Below are positions 33,958 through 45,556 of a DNA stretch of 64,000 nucleotides, piece by piece. This stretch comes from Syncephalis plumigaleata (taxonomy: Eukaryota; Zoopagomycota; Zoopagomycetes; Zoopagales; Piptocephalidaceae), in the NCBI GenBank assembly GCA_025201365.1, contig JAIXMF010000005.1, positions 372,001-436,000 on the forward strand, written 5' to 3'. A program made the position numbers and the translations under genes. Within the stretch, counting starts at the first letter, position 1. Every line of letters begins with the position of its first letter. Below the pieces are notes generated by a model. That model did not search any database, was not told the DNA's origin, and saw only the letters and a list, made by a program, of their open reading frames with translations.

Positions 33958-34287
33958 ATGGTCCGTATTGCTTCACTTGTCACTATCACTGTCAGCTGCA
34001 TCCTCAGTGTTACTCTGCTAGCCTCTACCACGGATGCCTCACCACTTTTCTGCATGATCTCTCAAACCATCAAGGATTCAAGCGTGGTGCCGATCGAACA
34101 GCAGCCGACGGTAATTTCATCTTAAGAGGCGGGCAGAAGTACCGAGCGCTACCTTAAGAAGCCCGAACGCTTATTCTATGGTCCGGTCAGAGAGTTCCCC
34201 CACCGACTCGGTCAAAAGCTAAGACTTGGTGCGCACAACGCGAAGGAAGATATGAAAGATGGCGTACATAATATTAAAAACCATTAA
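33958..34287 (+). pseudogene. Small secreted protein (copy 1), interrupted by an in-frame stop
   Basis: It starts MVRIASLVTITVSCILSVTL and LASTTDA, a signal peptide matching the paralogue at 34969 almost residue for residue. The frame meets TAA at 34123-34125 after VVPIEQQPTVISS. The same frame then continues without a shift through STERYLKKPERLFYGPVREF and HNAKEDMKDGVHNIKNH to TAA at 34285-34287. MKDGVHNI resembles VKDGAKDI in the paralogue, so the downstream part was once coding. It may now make a 55-residue peptide, be a pseudogene, or remove the stop in an intron (about 40 bases would be needed, short for this genome). Confidence 0.55.
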
Positions 34288-34358
34288 ATTTCTCTCGTAG
34301 TTGGCATTCACCATTTGCAACCGAGATTAATGACAATACGCGTTTATAAATTTTGATA

Positions 34359-34378
34359 TAATAAAGTCTAGTTTAATC
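34359..34378 (+). terminator. Shared 3' processing module, copy 1
   Basis: ataataaagtctagtttaat, with a polyadenylation-like aataaa, lies about 70 bases after the last stop and recurs with only edge differences at 35387-35407 behind the paralogue. Shared 3' sequence supports a recent duplication of the whole transcription unit. Confidence 0.5.
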
Positions 34379-34701
34379 AATATATATATATGTATGACTA
34401 GTATAACCGTGCCTGTTTATCCATTCTATTTTATTGCTCAATTCATGCTAATTGTAATCGTCTGAATGTAGTCAAGTAAACATTTACTGCTTTTTATTAG
34501 TGGGATATCATTATTAAGTTATTCATTCAATCGGTACGTAGAATTCTTGTAACGCTCGTAGGCTCGCAATCATGACTGATTACTACAGAATAAGCAAACT
34601 GCCATTTGTGCCTTATACAGTGCAAAACAGCTATGCTTTGGGAAGACACGCCCTTGGATAGCCTAGTCACACACACGTGATGACTATCAACTTAAACTGG
34701 T

Positions 34702-34846
34702 ACCAGTGCTAAATTCAGATTCTTGCATATCGTGCTAATAACCAAATATATATACGTTCCATGGTTTTATCCTAGTTTTCCTCCATGTTCGTTGAATAAT
34801 AGAGCGATAATCATTGTGGGAAGGATTATACCGAAGAATATAAATA
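34702..34846 (+). promoter_or_regulatory. Promoter module, copy 2
   Basis: The same three parts as upstream of 33958: accagtgctaaatt (34702-34715), the identical 30-base block (34722-34751) and tataaata (34839-34846), 130 bases before the ATG. The spacing between the first two parts differs from copy 1 (6 versus 56 bases), so the blocks are conserved but the spacer is not. Confidence 0.6.
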
Positions 34847-34968
34847 ATGAACGGCTGATATGCTTTACTGCTGCGATCGACATCTAACGCTCATTCCTTT
34901 CTATTCTTACTTTCTTTTTTTATTACGAAAACTACCATTATATTCTATTTACGAAATTAAGGAGCAAC

Positions 34969-35340
34969 ATGGTCCGTGTTACCGCGCTTGTTATCCTAGC
35001 CATAAGCTGCGTGCTATGCGCTATTCTATTGTCGTCTTCCGTGGATGCCAGAAAGTCATCGCTCACGTTCCACGTTAAACAAATAGTGGAGGATGTGAAA
35101 GATGGTGCCAAGGATATAGTGGACGAGGTGAAGCATCAATCCAAGAAGAGAAAGAAGGAAAGAGAGCACAGAGCCGACAAGCTAAAGCGTAAGGTTGCTG
35201 GTATTGCCAAGGACACGAAGCATAAAGTCGAACTCGACTTGATCAATAGCGAACACGACACAAAGAAGAAGATCAAGAAGATCAAGCGTAAGAGTAAGAA
35301 GCGCGTCAAGAAGATCGCTCACGCAGCTGGCATCATCTAA
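34969..35340 (+). CDS. Small secreted lysine-rich protein (copy 2)
   Basis: 123 residues, intact. A signal peptide (MVRVTALVILAISCVLCAIL, cleavage probably after SVDA) is followed by an extremely Lys/Arg/Glu/Asp-rich helical protein: VEDVKDGAKDIVDEVKHQS, then KKRKKEREHRADKLKRK and KKIKKIKRKSKKRVKKI, ending AHAAGII. The net charge is strongly positive; a long charged helix or coiled coil is likely. No Cys in the mature part, so it is not a disulfide-stabilised peptide. It could bind nucleic acid, cell-wall polyanions or membranes, but no family is recognised. Promoter and 3' modules are shared with copy 1. Confidence 0.75.
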   Translation: MVRVTALVILAISCVLCAILLSSSVDARKSSLTFHVKQIVEDVKDGAKDIVDEVKHQSKKRKKEREHRADKLKRKVAGIAKDTKHKVELDLINSEHDTKKKIKKIKRKSKKRVKKIAHAAGII

Positions 35341-35386
35341 TAAGAAGGTGGCTAAGCCAATGAATAAATATATTTTTATTATAATA

Positions 35387-35407
35387 ATAATAAAGTCTAG
35401 TTTAATC
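35387..35407 (+). terminator. Shared 3' processing module, copy 2
   Basis: ataataaagtctagtttaat and one further base, the same element as at 34359-34378, here about 50 bases after the stop. Confidence 0.5.
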
Positions 35408-35543
35408 GAGACAATGCATGAACAGTAATGTAGTATTATGCTACATGATTTCCATATAGTATAGATTGCTCATTGACTAGTTTAATAACATGTGTGTATG
35501 TATGTGTATATATAGATTCATTCTATCGACTAATTAAATATCA

Positions 35544-36691
35544 CTACCAGCCTGCCCATTCAATTCGTAAATAGGATACCTGCAGTACTGGCAGTCTCAT
35601 AGTTGTATCCGATTGCCATCTCGTAAACAAGTGATCATCAGTAGATTGTACATTGCAAAGTAAACGCGCTTTACGAACAGTTGTTCCTAGACGACCCAGT
35701 CTAATTAGATGGGTAAAGGTGCGTGTCTCGTGTGGTTGGCTTACAGTTGCCACAAATGTAGAATGACACTGGCATGGATTGTCTAATTGCACAATTAGCA
35801 CTAGATGATACGCTCATCAATACTACCGAGTGATAAACAAATGCTCTCACCTGGATAACTAGAAATTGTCCACCGAATTTTAGACCACTATTTAGCCACC
35901 AGCCTCGTTGCCAAAGATCCGATAGACGTGAAAATATACCATTCGATGCTTGTGTTGGGAAATGACCAGATATTGGCACATCGAGCATCCACTAGTGTTC
36001 ATACGCGTTTACCCCGAGTACTTCTCGATGCCATGGTACATTGGGCGTTGCCGTCGGTATATGTACCATAAATGATGTCGATGCGGTGTCTACCTCCGAT
36101 CTATGCTCTCGCTCGATAGTGGATGTCGTTGAATGCACACCATATTCAGCGGCCATCTCCTGTCGTCGTCTCTCAACCGCTTCATCTCGTAATCGTTCCG
36201 CTTTAGCTTGTATATCTTCGTAGTTCATACGCTCATCATATGTTGGTGTTCTATACGCTTCATGATCATTTACTAGTCGTATCACACCTGTCATGATTAC
36301 AAATTACATGGAGAAAAGAAGATGACGAGTAGGAAGGGTGCAAACATTAGATAGGATGATCGTTTGAATGAACAAATAGCATCTACCTAGTTCAAGTAGT
36401 AGGGTCACCTCTTCAGACATTAATTGTAATGGTAGACCATGCACTAGATTTTGCATTGGTTGACGTGGCAATGACTCCAATAGTGTACCAGTTATATGAT
36501 ATTGCTCACGTAGTCGAATAACATCTATGACGTCTACTTTCAATCAATTGTCAATATCATTATGACAGCTACTTACCCTGAGCACGCCATACTAATGCCT
36601 CTCGTCCAATGATGTAGACACGAATACGTTCATGTTCTGGTAGTGGTACAAATGAATTAGACATCCAATTAGTTGATAATAACTGTGACAT
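35544..36691 (-). CDS. SEN34: tRNA-splicing endonuclease subunit SEN34
   Basis: A catalytic subunit of the four-part tRNA intron endonuclease; Sen34 cuts the 3' splice site. It starts MSQLLSTNWMSNSFVPLPEH, then an N-terminal domain (RVYIIGREALVWRAQG, LPRQPMQNLVHGLPLQL) and a charged linker (QAKAERLRDEAVERRRQEM). The nuclease core follows: FSRLSDLWQRGWWLNSGLKF and GGQFLVIQ. The C-terminal part has the expected catalytic His in CQCHSTFVATV and Lys in LGRLGTTVRKARLLCN, ending YLRIEWAGW. Several short introns are present. Joining FLVIQ to the last exon leaves the phase off by one, suggesting a missed splice site or a base error near 35850. Confidence 0.82.
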
Positions 36692-37062
36692 GATTTATGT
36701 ATATATCAACAATAGAGTAGCATGATTATTGTAAGTAAAATAGTAATAACAACAATAAAGAAGAAAAAAAGAAGACTTACACGTGAAATTACAGCAAGTA
36801 ATCTCGGTGATTCGTGTATCCGATTCAGTGATGTGTACGCGTATTGGCTATTCCATCATCATCACTGTCATCATCATCATCATATTAATTTTGTCACCAA
36901 CGAATTGGTTGTTCCGTCTTATTCCTTTGTTCCTACTCTTTTCTCTTTATTACACAACTATTGTTTGCTATATTCACTTACTCACTTACTCACTCACTTA
37001 CTTACTTTCTATATTGTCTACTAGTCAAGAAAGTATTGTTACATACTTGTTACTTGTCAACA
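36692..37062. other. Divergent intergenic region, SEN34 to PEX11
   Basis: A shared upstream region. It contains repeated cttact units (36976-37006) and a CAT/ATC-rich run (36856-36885). No coding signal. Confidence 0.5.
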
Positions 37063-38073
37063 ATGCCTAAGCCATTGAATGTAGAGGCGCAATTGCGCTT
37101 TGCTGCCACCACAGTTGGTCGTGATAAAGTCTATCGATTTGTTCAGTATTTCGCACGTTTCCTTGCCTACTATCTGGCACAACGCGAGAATTACAACAAA
37201 GAGACCGTGCAACGTTTATCTAGTCTCAAGTCATCTATTGGACTAGCTCGTAAATGTAAGTAGCAATAGTTGCTTCTTTTATTATATTATTAATTTATCA
37301 ATTTGATGATATAGTGATGCGTATTGGTAAACCGATTGAGCATTTGCAGAATTTGCTTAATTCACTTAATCAACGAGACGAGGTACTCCGCGTGTTGCTT
37401 GTGGGTAGATCGGCATCTCTCGGCATCTATCTCTTCTACGATATGCTTCAATGGGTGAGTGGCAATGGTCTGACTGTTTATACCATTATTAACTATCACA
37501 ATGATGATGTATTGATGATTATTCCATCTCTATCATCGTACTACTTACTAGATCCATGGAGCTGGTGCCTATCGTTTCCAGAATATACGTGCTGTCGCTC
37601 AGAAGGCCGCTCGTTTCTGGATGATTGGTTTGGCGTTGAATCTATTCGCCAATCTCTACAAGTTACGTCAAGTGTCATGGAAACAGGCTGACTTGCAACG
37701 CGCAATACGCGCTCAAGGAGGTCATGTCTCTGCCAACGAGGAGACTCGTCAAGCTTTGCGTCAAGTACGAAAGTAAGTTGTTTACATAATTATATTGCGT
37801 ATACAATTACTGAACTATTCTATGCTATATATAACACATGTATACTCTAGGGACAAGGCAGGTGTTCACGTCAATTGATTCAAGATAGTCTTGACATCTC
37901 ATTCCATCGACTACACTCGAATACACTGGACTTAATGATGGCCTTGTGGGTCTAGCAGGGTAAGCAATAGCAGCAGTAATAGTAATAATAATGACTAACT
38001 ATTGATTATTGTACAGTACCATTACCTCGCTTATGGGCGTCAATCACAATGGTGCAAGATCAATGCTAAATGA
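37063..38073 (+). CDS. PEX11: Peroxisomal membrane protein PEX11
   Basis: Peroxin-11 bends and elongates the peroxisome membrane before fission. It starts MPKPLNVEAQLRFAATTVGR, where ATTVGRDKVYRFVQYFARFL is the classic Pex11 signature. Next come LMRIGKPIEHLQNLLNSLN, a GIYLFYDMLQW segment and KAARFWMIGLALNLFANLYK. The C-terminal end has DGLVGLAGTITSLMG and, after a frame change, SQWCKINAK. One-base breaks lie near 37880-37925 and just after the atggg at 38037, where a longer G run is expected. Exons: 37063-37256, about 37315-37454 and 37557-37771, then two short ones. Stop at 38071-38073. Confidence 0.85.
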
Positions 38074-38185
38074 ACATGATAATTGCATGCATTCATGCGT
38101 ATTACTTTATAATAAAGAGATGATAATGACAATGATCATAATAGTGCAATGAATCAATTTTGTTTATTCCATTGTAACTGATTGA

Positions 38186-39772
38186 TTAATAGACATATGG
38201 AAGCATACGATATGGGACAGCCTTGGTGTATTCATCCCAGTAGGCACCATACTTGGCACGGCATCGATGCTCATCACGACGAGTACGGTGCACGAGGAGG
38301 ATGGTCATGTAGATGACGTAGAACCATGGTAGAAGATGCTCGAATCCACAGCACATACAGAAAGCGGTACACATCATAAGATCACCGATATAGTTGAAGT
38401 GTTGAGCAACACCCCATAGACCGGAAGTCAACAAGATGCTCTTGTGCTGTTTACCATCGGATGTCAAGTATTCGGCACGAATAAACTGGGCTGGTTTACC
38501 CCAGATCTTACAGTCACCATTGGTACGACGTACGATATCCTTTTGATGATTAGCAGCACGGAAGATAAAGAAGCCACCTAGTTCGAGAGCCCAGATAATG
38601 GCGTATTGAACGGGAGTCAGTTCGACAACGTTGCGTAGCAAGTAGTGCGACTGTAGGGTGTACATGAATGGAAGCCATACCGAATCACCCCAGCTAAGGT
38701 AGAAACCAAAGTGATCATGAGCAATATCAATGGTACGAAGATACCAATCCTAAATATAACGTGCGTTAATACTTTTTGTTACGAGTAACGAAATAAATAG
38801 TAGTAAAAGTAAAAAGTGCCGCATTACCTCATTGTAGAAATAGTCAACTACATAGACGGCGTGCATGATGTTTAAGGCGATCATCTCCTTGCTCACGTAT
38901 CCCTTCACCTCGAATTCCTTGGCAGCGAAACTAAGATTGATCAAGGTCCATGCACAGATACCAGGGCGACCATTGTGGAATAGCTTGAAATCCCATAGTT
39001 CACCGAAACGCGGGTTCATTTCAATGCCCATAAAGTAGTCGTAGATCCATGAGCCGGAGAACTTGCGATCCTCGGGATGGGATGGAGCAACGTACGCCTT
39101 GATGTAGCTGAACACGGAGAGGAAGTAGCCGTAAACGTTGACCGATACAAGAAGACCACCCCAATTGTCGGCAATAATACTGGCGGGGAATAGACCCAGT
39201 TGCAAGGATCCAACCAGTACAAGACGTGCGTTATAATCCAGATGTTGAAACCGTTCACTTTATAGGGAGCAAATGACCAGCTGGCGTACGTTGGCCATAA
39301 CCGATCATAGCCGGTACAATGGCGTAGAGGACGCCCTGATAGATGAGCCAGCCAGCGTGGAGTAGGAAGGCTTCCTTTGTAGGTTGAGGGAACACATCCA
39401 GGAATAGTTGCCAGAGACCATCACGCGTAAGTGGCGTGTCTAGTACACGATAACCGACGGCGGATAACGAGCACTGGTAATGCGTACACGCTGACCAGAA
39501 CACGATAACCATCAATGGACAGAACATGACGATGGAGGCACACATGGCTCGTGTGAAATAGGATATTTCTACAAGTGATTAATAGTAGCATGATATTCAC
39601 CATTAGTATTCTATGATACTTGTTTATTGACGAGCTAACGAGTGAACAGTGAACACTTACCGAAAGCACGACCCCATGTATCAGTTCGCGTATCGACAAC
39701 GTTGGAGGAGTCGTTTGCCTTTTGTGATTTGGCATTTTTGCCAGTGGTACGCTGGCGAAGATCCGACGTCAT
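38186..39772 (-). CDS. DHCR7: 7-dehydrocholesterol reductase (sterol Delta-7 reductase)
   Basis: A multi-pass ER enzyme that reduces the sterol C7-C8 double bond with NADPH. It starts [20 protein letters not shown]. Conserved parts in order: [144 protein letters not shown] and the C-terminal [16 protein letters not shown] and [11 protein letters not shown]. The last segments are those of DHCR7, not of the C14 reductase ERG24. Two frame changes lie near 39245 and 39195. The introns are short. Most well-studied fungi lack this enzyme. Confidence 0.88.
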
Positions 39773-40553
39773 ATTGGTAGTAGGTGCGTACAATGAGCGA
39801 AATGTACGTTAAAGACGAAACACGAAAGACCAAGAATAAGGTAAAAATAAGAGAGGAAGAGAGAGGAAGAGAGAGAGAGAGAGGAAGAAAGAAGAGAATG
39901 GTTTACTACCTCGCGTACTACGATAAAAGTAGTATTTGGAACGCGTGCTATTCGCTCTATTTAAAAGAACGCTAATAGTGGATGTTCCGCAATAACAATG
40001 CTTGTAATACTCTAACAGTGATGGTATGACTATTGTTATGGTTACAACCACTACCCTATAGAAGGGCCTCAGTTGCGCGTTTTCGTATTTCTTCCATTCT
40101 AATGATGATGATGTTTCCATGTCGCTGTCATTGATTGGGCCAATGAACAAGATCAGCCCATTTTTTTTGTTTACTCCACCAAAGTAGGCAAATGGCATGA
40201 TGTAGGATAAATCCACATAAGAAGACTGAACATACCACGTTTCTCCTAATCAATCCAGTTCACTAGTTAGCATGTGTGAGCGGTAAATTAGTTCGCATGA
40301 AAGAACAGGCTAAATTGGCTGGTTTCTTTGCCTATTAGTATTGTTGTAGTGGTAATTTGTCAATATCAGTTGTATATTTGCCTTGTTAAACAGCCTGTAA
40401 TTGCGAATGAACCAGCTATTGACCCAATTACAGTTACACGAAATGCCGTAGGGTGTTTTGCGAGAAGAAAAAAGAAAAAGAAATGAAGTGAAAGCGCATG
40501 GTAGTACAGAAAAATGAGACAGTGTGGCTAGCGTGCTGTTTACTATGTAATGT
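39773..40553. other. Intergenic region between DHCR7 and the GH16 fragment
   Basis: A purine-rich run (39848-39900) lies at the DHCR7 promoter; the rest is AT-rich. No supported gene. Confidence 0.5.
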
Positions 40554-41223
40554 TCAATTTGGCCATCGAGCTTTATTGGGCCACCACTGTTCCATCGGAT
40601 ATTAATGAAATTACTATGGATGTGGATTGGGTACGGTTTACGCAGCTGTAACGGATATCATGGAATAAAACAGCGTTTATTATCATTACTATTGTTACTA
40701 TTATGTATTGATTAGATGGTTAGACGATTGCGAATCTATCTGCTACAAATCAGTCAGTACATGGCATTACATAGGATCAAGTGGGAGAATAGTTGTCTCG
40801 GTACAGGAAGGTTGTTATAGTGTGCTAACATTAAGTATTAGAAGCAGTGGTGACAATCTCGGATAAATGTAACAGTTTGTGTGTATTCGGATGATGTGAT
40901 CCATCTGATTGAGCATACGTGCTACTGCAACGTCTCGCTAGAATCGTCGATGTAATAAACCTAGTGCACACTAACATGGATTGATGAACATGTGTGCAGA
41001 CAATGTCCACTAATGTTTACCAGTCAACAGCGTAGAGACAACATGTATTGGCTTCATCGAAACTGCAAGCAAGGAAAAATTCGCACATCCTATTGCATAG
41101 CACGACAATACACAATGTCTGAATGACATCGCAAGCTAGTTGTCCCTTGTCATCCGATTCAAATGCATGACACTGTCACCGTGCAGCACCTAGCAATACA
41201 TTCACTAAAATAGTATGGTAATC
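40554..41223 (+). pseudogene. Copy of the 3' end and downstream flank of the GH16 gene
   Basis: The first part reads NLAIELYWATTVPSDINEIT and MDVDWVRFTQL with its stop, the C-terminus of the GH16 protein at 53276-54145. The match continues through about 570 bases of 3' flank to the start of the P4H-7 downstream region. It is the reverse complement of 52703-53373, nearly identical even in non-coding sequence, so the duplication is young. No start or catalytic part is present; it cannot make an enzyme. Confidence 0.85.
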
Positions 41224-41442
41224 AATAAATTGAGAATAACTAAAGGATAAAAGTCGATAGCATAGTACGAATGATCCAAGTTTACTCGCAGATTTGCTTG
41301 TTGCATAATCCTTTGTGTGCAGCTTTGTATGTAACGAACTGTTTTGGAATAGGATATCATACCAGTATGCATTACATATTGTTGCAATAAAGGCAAATAG
41401 ATACATAACAAATGACGCTATATATACCCTTAGTTTAGACAA

Positions 41443-41661
41443 GTTCGAACACCGGGCACAGTACACAGTGCGAATCATTATAACATGGATGCAGCATCGT
41501 TCTGGGCAGAGGGAAATGATCTCAGTCAATGGCACACTTACTCGCTTGTATGGCATCCTGATAGTATCGAGTTTCTACTAGATGACCAGTTTCTAGGACG
41601 GTACACGCCATCTTCCATGGAGAAGAACAAGTGGCCATTCAATCGTCCATTTTATTTAATT
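41443..41661 (+). pseudogene. Copy of an internal GH16 exon segment
   Basis: It reads HNMDAASFWAEGNDLSQWHT-like sequence through FLLDDQFLGRYTPSSMEKN to PFYLI, matching 53375-53593 of the GH16 gene in inverse orientation with a few substitutions. In the gene this segment lies immediately before the part copied at 40554-41223, but here it comes after it, separated by 219 unrelated bases. It lacks the catalytic GEIDLVE segment. Confidence 0.85.
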
Positions 41662-41948
41662 TACAAATAAAAGCGCGTATAACTTATTATTAATCGTTGC
41701 TTGTAATGAAAATAGGTGTGGATATAATTCATTTGATAACCATCGATAATATACAAAAAGTATACCTAACACATAAATATTGAGATAACAACTATTTGTT
41801 TTTGCACATCAGCGATCAATTCCAATTCTTTTACCATTTCTTTTGCATACAATATTCAACGTGGCTTATACTCTTTTCTCAAATCACTAAAGACAAACAA
41901 GAGTATACATACGCACATATACATATATTCATTTGGTATATTATAGCT

Positions 41949-44388
41949 ATGCCTGCCGAGACAGTAAAATCTGCTCCGGCAAAGCAACGATCGCGTAAGC
42001 GTCGTAGCAAGAAGGAAAGACAGGAGCAGCAGCAGCGTGAGGCGGAGGAACGTCTTGCGCTATTTAGCTCGACGCCAAATGGCGAGAATACGTCCAAATC
42101 TGCACAACCGGACGGTGTAGAAGTCGAGTATGTTGCTCAGGAGGTGGAATTAACCCAACCGGAATTCGAAGTGTTCGCCGATGTATTTGCGAGATTCCAG
42201 AAATTAAGCAGCGTAACCGACGATGAGGAGGAAGAACTGCCGGTTACCACGAAATCTACCGAGGATCAATCGACCGAAGATAAGCCTGCAGCAGCGACTG
42301 AAGCTGATGAATCGGATGCGGACGACGAGGATGAACAAGTATTGTCGAAGAAGAAGCTGAAGAAGCTGAATCGATTAACGGTGGCTGAACTAAAACAACT
42401 AGTAACTAAGCCAGAAGTAGTCGAGGTAAGTTGTTTAGTTGCATAATCTAATACGATAATAATATCCTGTTGAATAGTGGGTAGATGCTACGGCGGCAGA
42501 TCCCAAACTACTGGTCAATCTCAAGTCGTATCGTAACACGGTGCCCGTACCTATTCACTGGAGTCAGAAGCGAAAATATCTACAAAATAAGCGTGGTATT
42601 GAGAAGCCACCTTTTGAACTGCCAGGTAACGATGTTGGACGCTTCTTCACGGTGTAATAATGCTAATAGGAATAATGATAATTGCAAACTAGACTTCATC
42701 AAGGATACTGGTATTATGGAGATGCGACAAGCCATTGCAGATAAGGAGGAGCAGCAAACGCTCAAGTCGAAAACACGCGAACGAGTTCAACCGAAAATGG
42801 GCAAACTAGAGATTGACTATCAAAAGCTACACGATGCGTTCTTTAGATTCCAGACGAGGCCACGTATGACCATTCACGGTGATGTGTAAGTTAATTACAT
42901 CACTATGTATGTATGTATGCGTACTCTATTCTAATCGATTGATTATGCTAGTTACTATGAAGGTAAAGAGTTTGAGACGCATCTAAAGCAGAAACGACCC
43001 GGTGAACTGTCAGATGAATTGATTGCTGCACTTGGTATTCCACCGCTTGCACCACCACCATGGCTAATTAACATGCAACGATACGGCCCACCACCTAGTT
43101 ATCCCAGCTTGAAGATACCCGGATTGAGTGCACCCATTCCAGAAGGGTAAGTTGAATTAAGCATGGATCATTCATGCTAATGCTAACCACATATTGCAAT
43201 GATTGCGAATTAGTGCACAATGGGGCTATCATCCAGGTGGTTGGGGTAAGCCACCAGTAGATGAGGTAAGTAGATGTGTGCGATACAGTATAGTTAGACT
43301 ATTTGTTGCTAACTCAATGACGACATGATGTATTCAACCTAGTTTAATCGTCCTTTGTACGGCGATGTTTTTGGTGTGTCAAGACCGGTGATTTCGCAGG
43401 AGGTAATCTATGCTGTTAATAGTCGATAGCAAATGCGCGTAATTACTAATGCAATAACAATGCTATTAATGATATTTAGCACATGGCTCCTGTCGACAGA
43501 ACACTATGGGGAGAGTTGGAATCCGAGGAGGAGGAGGAGGAAGAATCGGAGGAAGAGGCAGAGGAAGAAATGTCAGATGGCGAAGAGGGTGCTGAACAAT
43601 ACGAAGAGGAAGGCGAGGAAGCGGAGGAGGAGACAGGTAAGCAAACATTCCGTGTTGATGATGATGATGATGGGGAACTTACATGGACATGCACATTTAG
43701 GTGGAATTCAAGAAGGACTGGCCACGCCTAGCGGTATTAGTAGTGTGGCCACCGGACTTACCACTCCTGATCATATTGAGCTACGTAAAGAACCACGAAA
43801 GTAAGTGTGCCACACATACGATTAACGTAATTGCTCATCGTGTACACTAAACTAAATGTACCAATTACTATCTACGTGTTTATAGATCCGATGAAGGTCC
43901 ACGCGAATTGTATAAAGTACTTAAAGAAAAGGAAAGCACCATTAAAGGATTTATGGGTTCGCAGCATGTGTACGATTTGGGTGGTTCTGCCAAAGGAGGC
44001 AAGGTACGTGTTTATCAAATGGAATGGAAGTGACATTATTAGCAGTATATTGTACTCATTATTCTTGTAACAATATCATATAGCGAAAACCAACGGGTGC
44101 TGGTGTTGAAGTGGCACTTGATCCATCGGAAGTTGAAGGCTTGGATGAAGATGTAATTAAAGCACGCTACGAAGCAGAAATGGGCGTAAGTATCAAAAAA
44201 ATAGAGATGAAATCAATCGTAACAATATTGCACTACTAATCAATTACAACATCGAATAGGCGAAACGAGCCAACCAGGAAGATCTAAGCGATATGGTGGC
44301 GGAACATGCGACTAAACAAGCGAAGAAACGACAAAAGGTGTCGGATACCAAGTCAAAAGACAAGAAATATAAAGACTTTAAATTTTAA
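41949..44388 (+). CDS. SF3B2: Splicing factor 3B subunit 2 (SF3b145/CUS1)
   Basis: A U2 snRNP component that helps hold the branch-site helix. It starts MPAETVKSAPAKQRSRKRRS. The conserved core is WVDATAADPKLLVNLKSYRN, VPVPIHWSQKRKYLQNKRG and IEKPPFELPDFIKDTGI. A PSP-type domain follows: GELSDELIAALGIPPLAPPP, WLINMQRYGPPPSYPSLKIP and GAQWGYHPGGWGKPPVDE. Then an acidic Glu-run region, KVLKEKESTIKGFMGSQHVY and a basic end, KDKKYKDFKF. About nine exons with short introns; no frame break seen. The ATG at 41949 is chosen because the open frame upstream has no homology and lies in a 5' leader. Confidence 0.93.
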
Positions 44389-44400
44389 TTAAATAAACGC

Positions 44401-45469
44401 TTAGTCAATTTGTTTTGTACGAATTACTCGTCGTTCATGATCAAAGGTGATGGTTAGCATTGGTATTACCCGTCGAGCATTATCGATTAGAATGCCATTC
44501 TCTAATAGTTGAGGTAGCCATAGCGTGTAGCCCACCATGAATGTGTCGACAAATGATCGTACAACAGCGGGTGACATGCCATTTCCACCTGTACGTTGAC
44601 GTAACGCTTGCTCCTGTTGCTCTCTCCACACGTACACGCTGTCAAGTGATTCCGCCTCTAGAACCACGAATAAATCCAGAAATGAATACCACGCATGAGT
44701 GTATCGTTCGAGTATTGTATTAATCCAGCTTAGTTGATTCAGCGAATAACTAATACGATAACCATAATAATAATGATAGGATGTGTGTTATTATTGTCAT
44801 TATAAAGGTAGAATAATGGATATCATACCGATGAAGAACTCCCTCGCTTGGTGTTGTTAATTTCGAGACAATCTCCTGATGTCCAATTGGACAGAATCCT
44901 AGACACCAGCCTTCGAATAGGAGGATTCTCGGTGCTGATGACGCCGTGGATGATACGTGCCAATCGGTCCATTCCGCGCATCTATCGCCTTCACCGTTAT
45001 ACAACGATTTATCGTAGCGTGGCACGCGAATATCCGAATGATCATTCCGGAAAGCTTCGAGTATCTCTGCGCCTATATCGATGTCATGCGTGCCCGGTAA
45101 TCCTCGACGAGCTAACAATGGATTGGCGGTAGTGGTGGCAAGCGTGCACTGATCGGCGTGTGTCATATAAAGGTCGTCAATTGACAATAGATAAACTCGA
45201 TATCCGGCATTGGTAAGTTGTAGAGCTAGTGCACTGGTCAACGTGGTCTTCCCTTAAATTAGGATGAAGTATATGCAGATTAATAATTTGACATTGACAA
45301 TGATACACGCCACATGAACATTATACTTGCCAATGCCTTGCGGTCCATTCAAGCCTACAATTAGATTGATAGAATTGGTGGATGATTGTTGCTGCTGCTG
45401 CTTCTTGACTTGATGTTCGATGAATTCCGATATCTGGTTTACTGCATCTTTATTTGCAGGGGAATCCAT
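44401..45469 (-). CDS. TDA10: D-glycerate 3-kinase-like P-loop kinase (TDA10/YGR205W type)
   Basis: An ATP-binding kinase related to plant D-glycerate 3-kinase. It starts MDSPANKDAVNQISEFIEHQ; the P-loop GLNGPQGIGK is split by an intron. Then LLSIDDLYMTHADQ, ARRGLPGTHDIDIGAEIL, VPRYDKSLYNGEGDRCAEW and ILLFEGWCLGFCPI, all signatures of the family. The last part has VLEAESLDSVYVWREQQEQA and ends VIRTKQID. The exon join after IGK does not keep the frame to TTLTSALALQL, so a one-base error near 45248 is likely. The stop lies 12 bases from the SF3B2 stop on the other strand. The DIRS element begins 88 bases upstream of its ATG. Confidence 0.85.
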
Positions 45470-45556
45470 GACAAAATGAAAGTAGATAGATAGATAGAAT
45501 AGGCAAAAAGGTAAAATGAATGACAACCAGCATTCGGTCTAACGGCAAGTTTCTCC

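Larger units (their letters stand above)
34288..34968. other. Spacer between the two small secreted-protein genes
   Basis: AT-rich. It holds the 3' module of copy 1 (34359-34378) and the promoter module of copy 2 (34702-34846). No gene. Confidence 0.5.

Noticed and set aside
43483-43731. Glu-rich open frame as a separate acidic protein
   Set aside because: It is the acidic exon of SF3B2 read through its intron.
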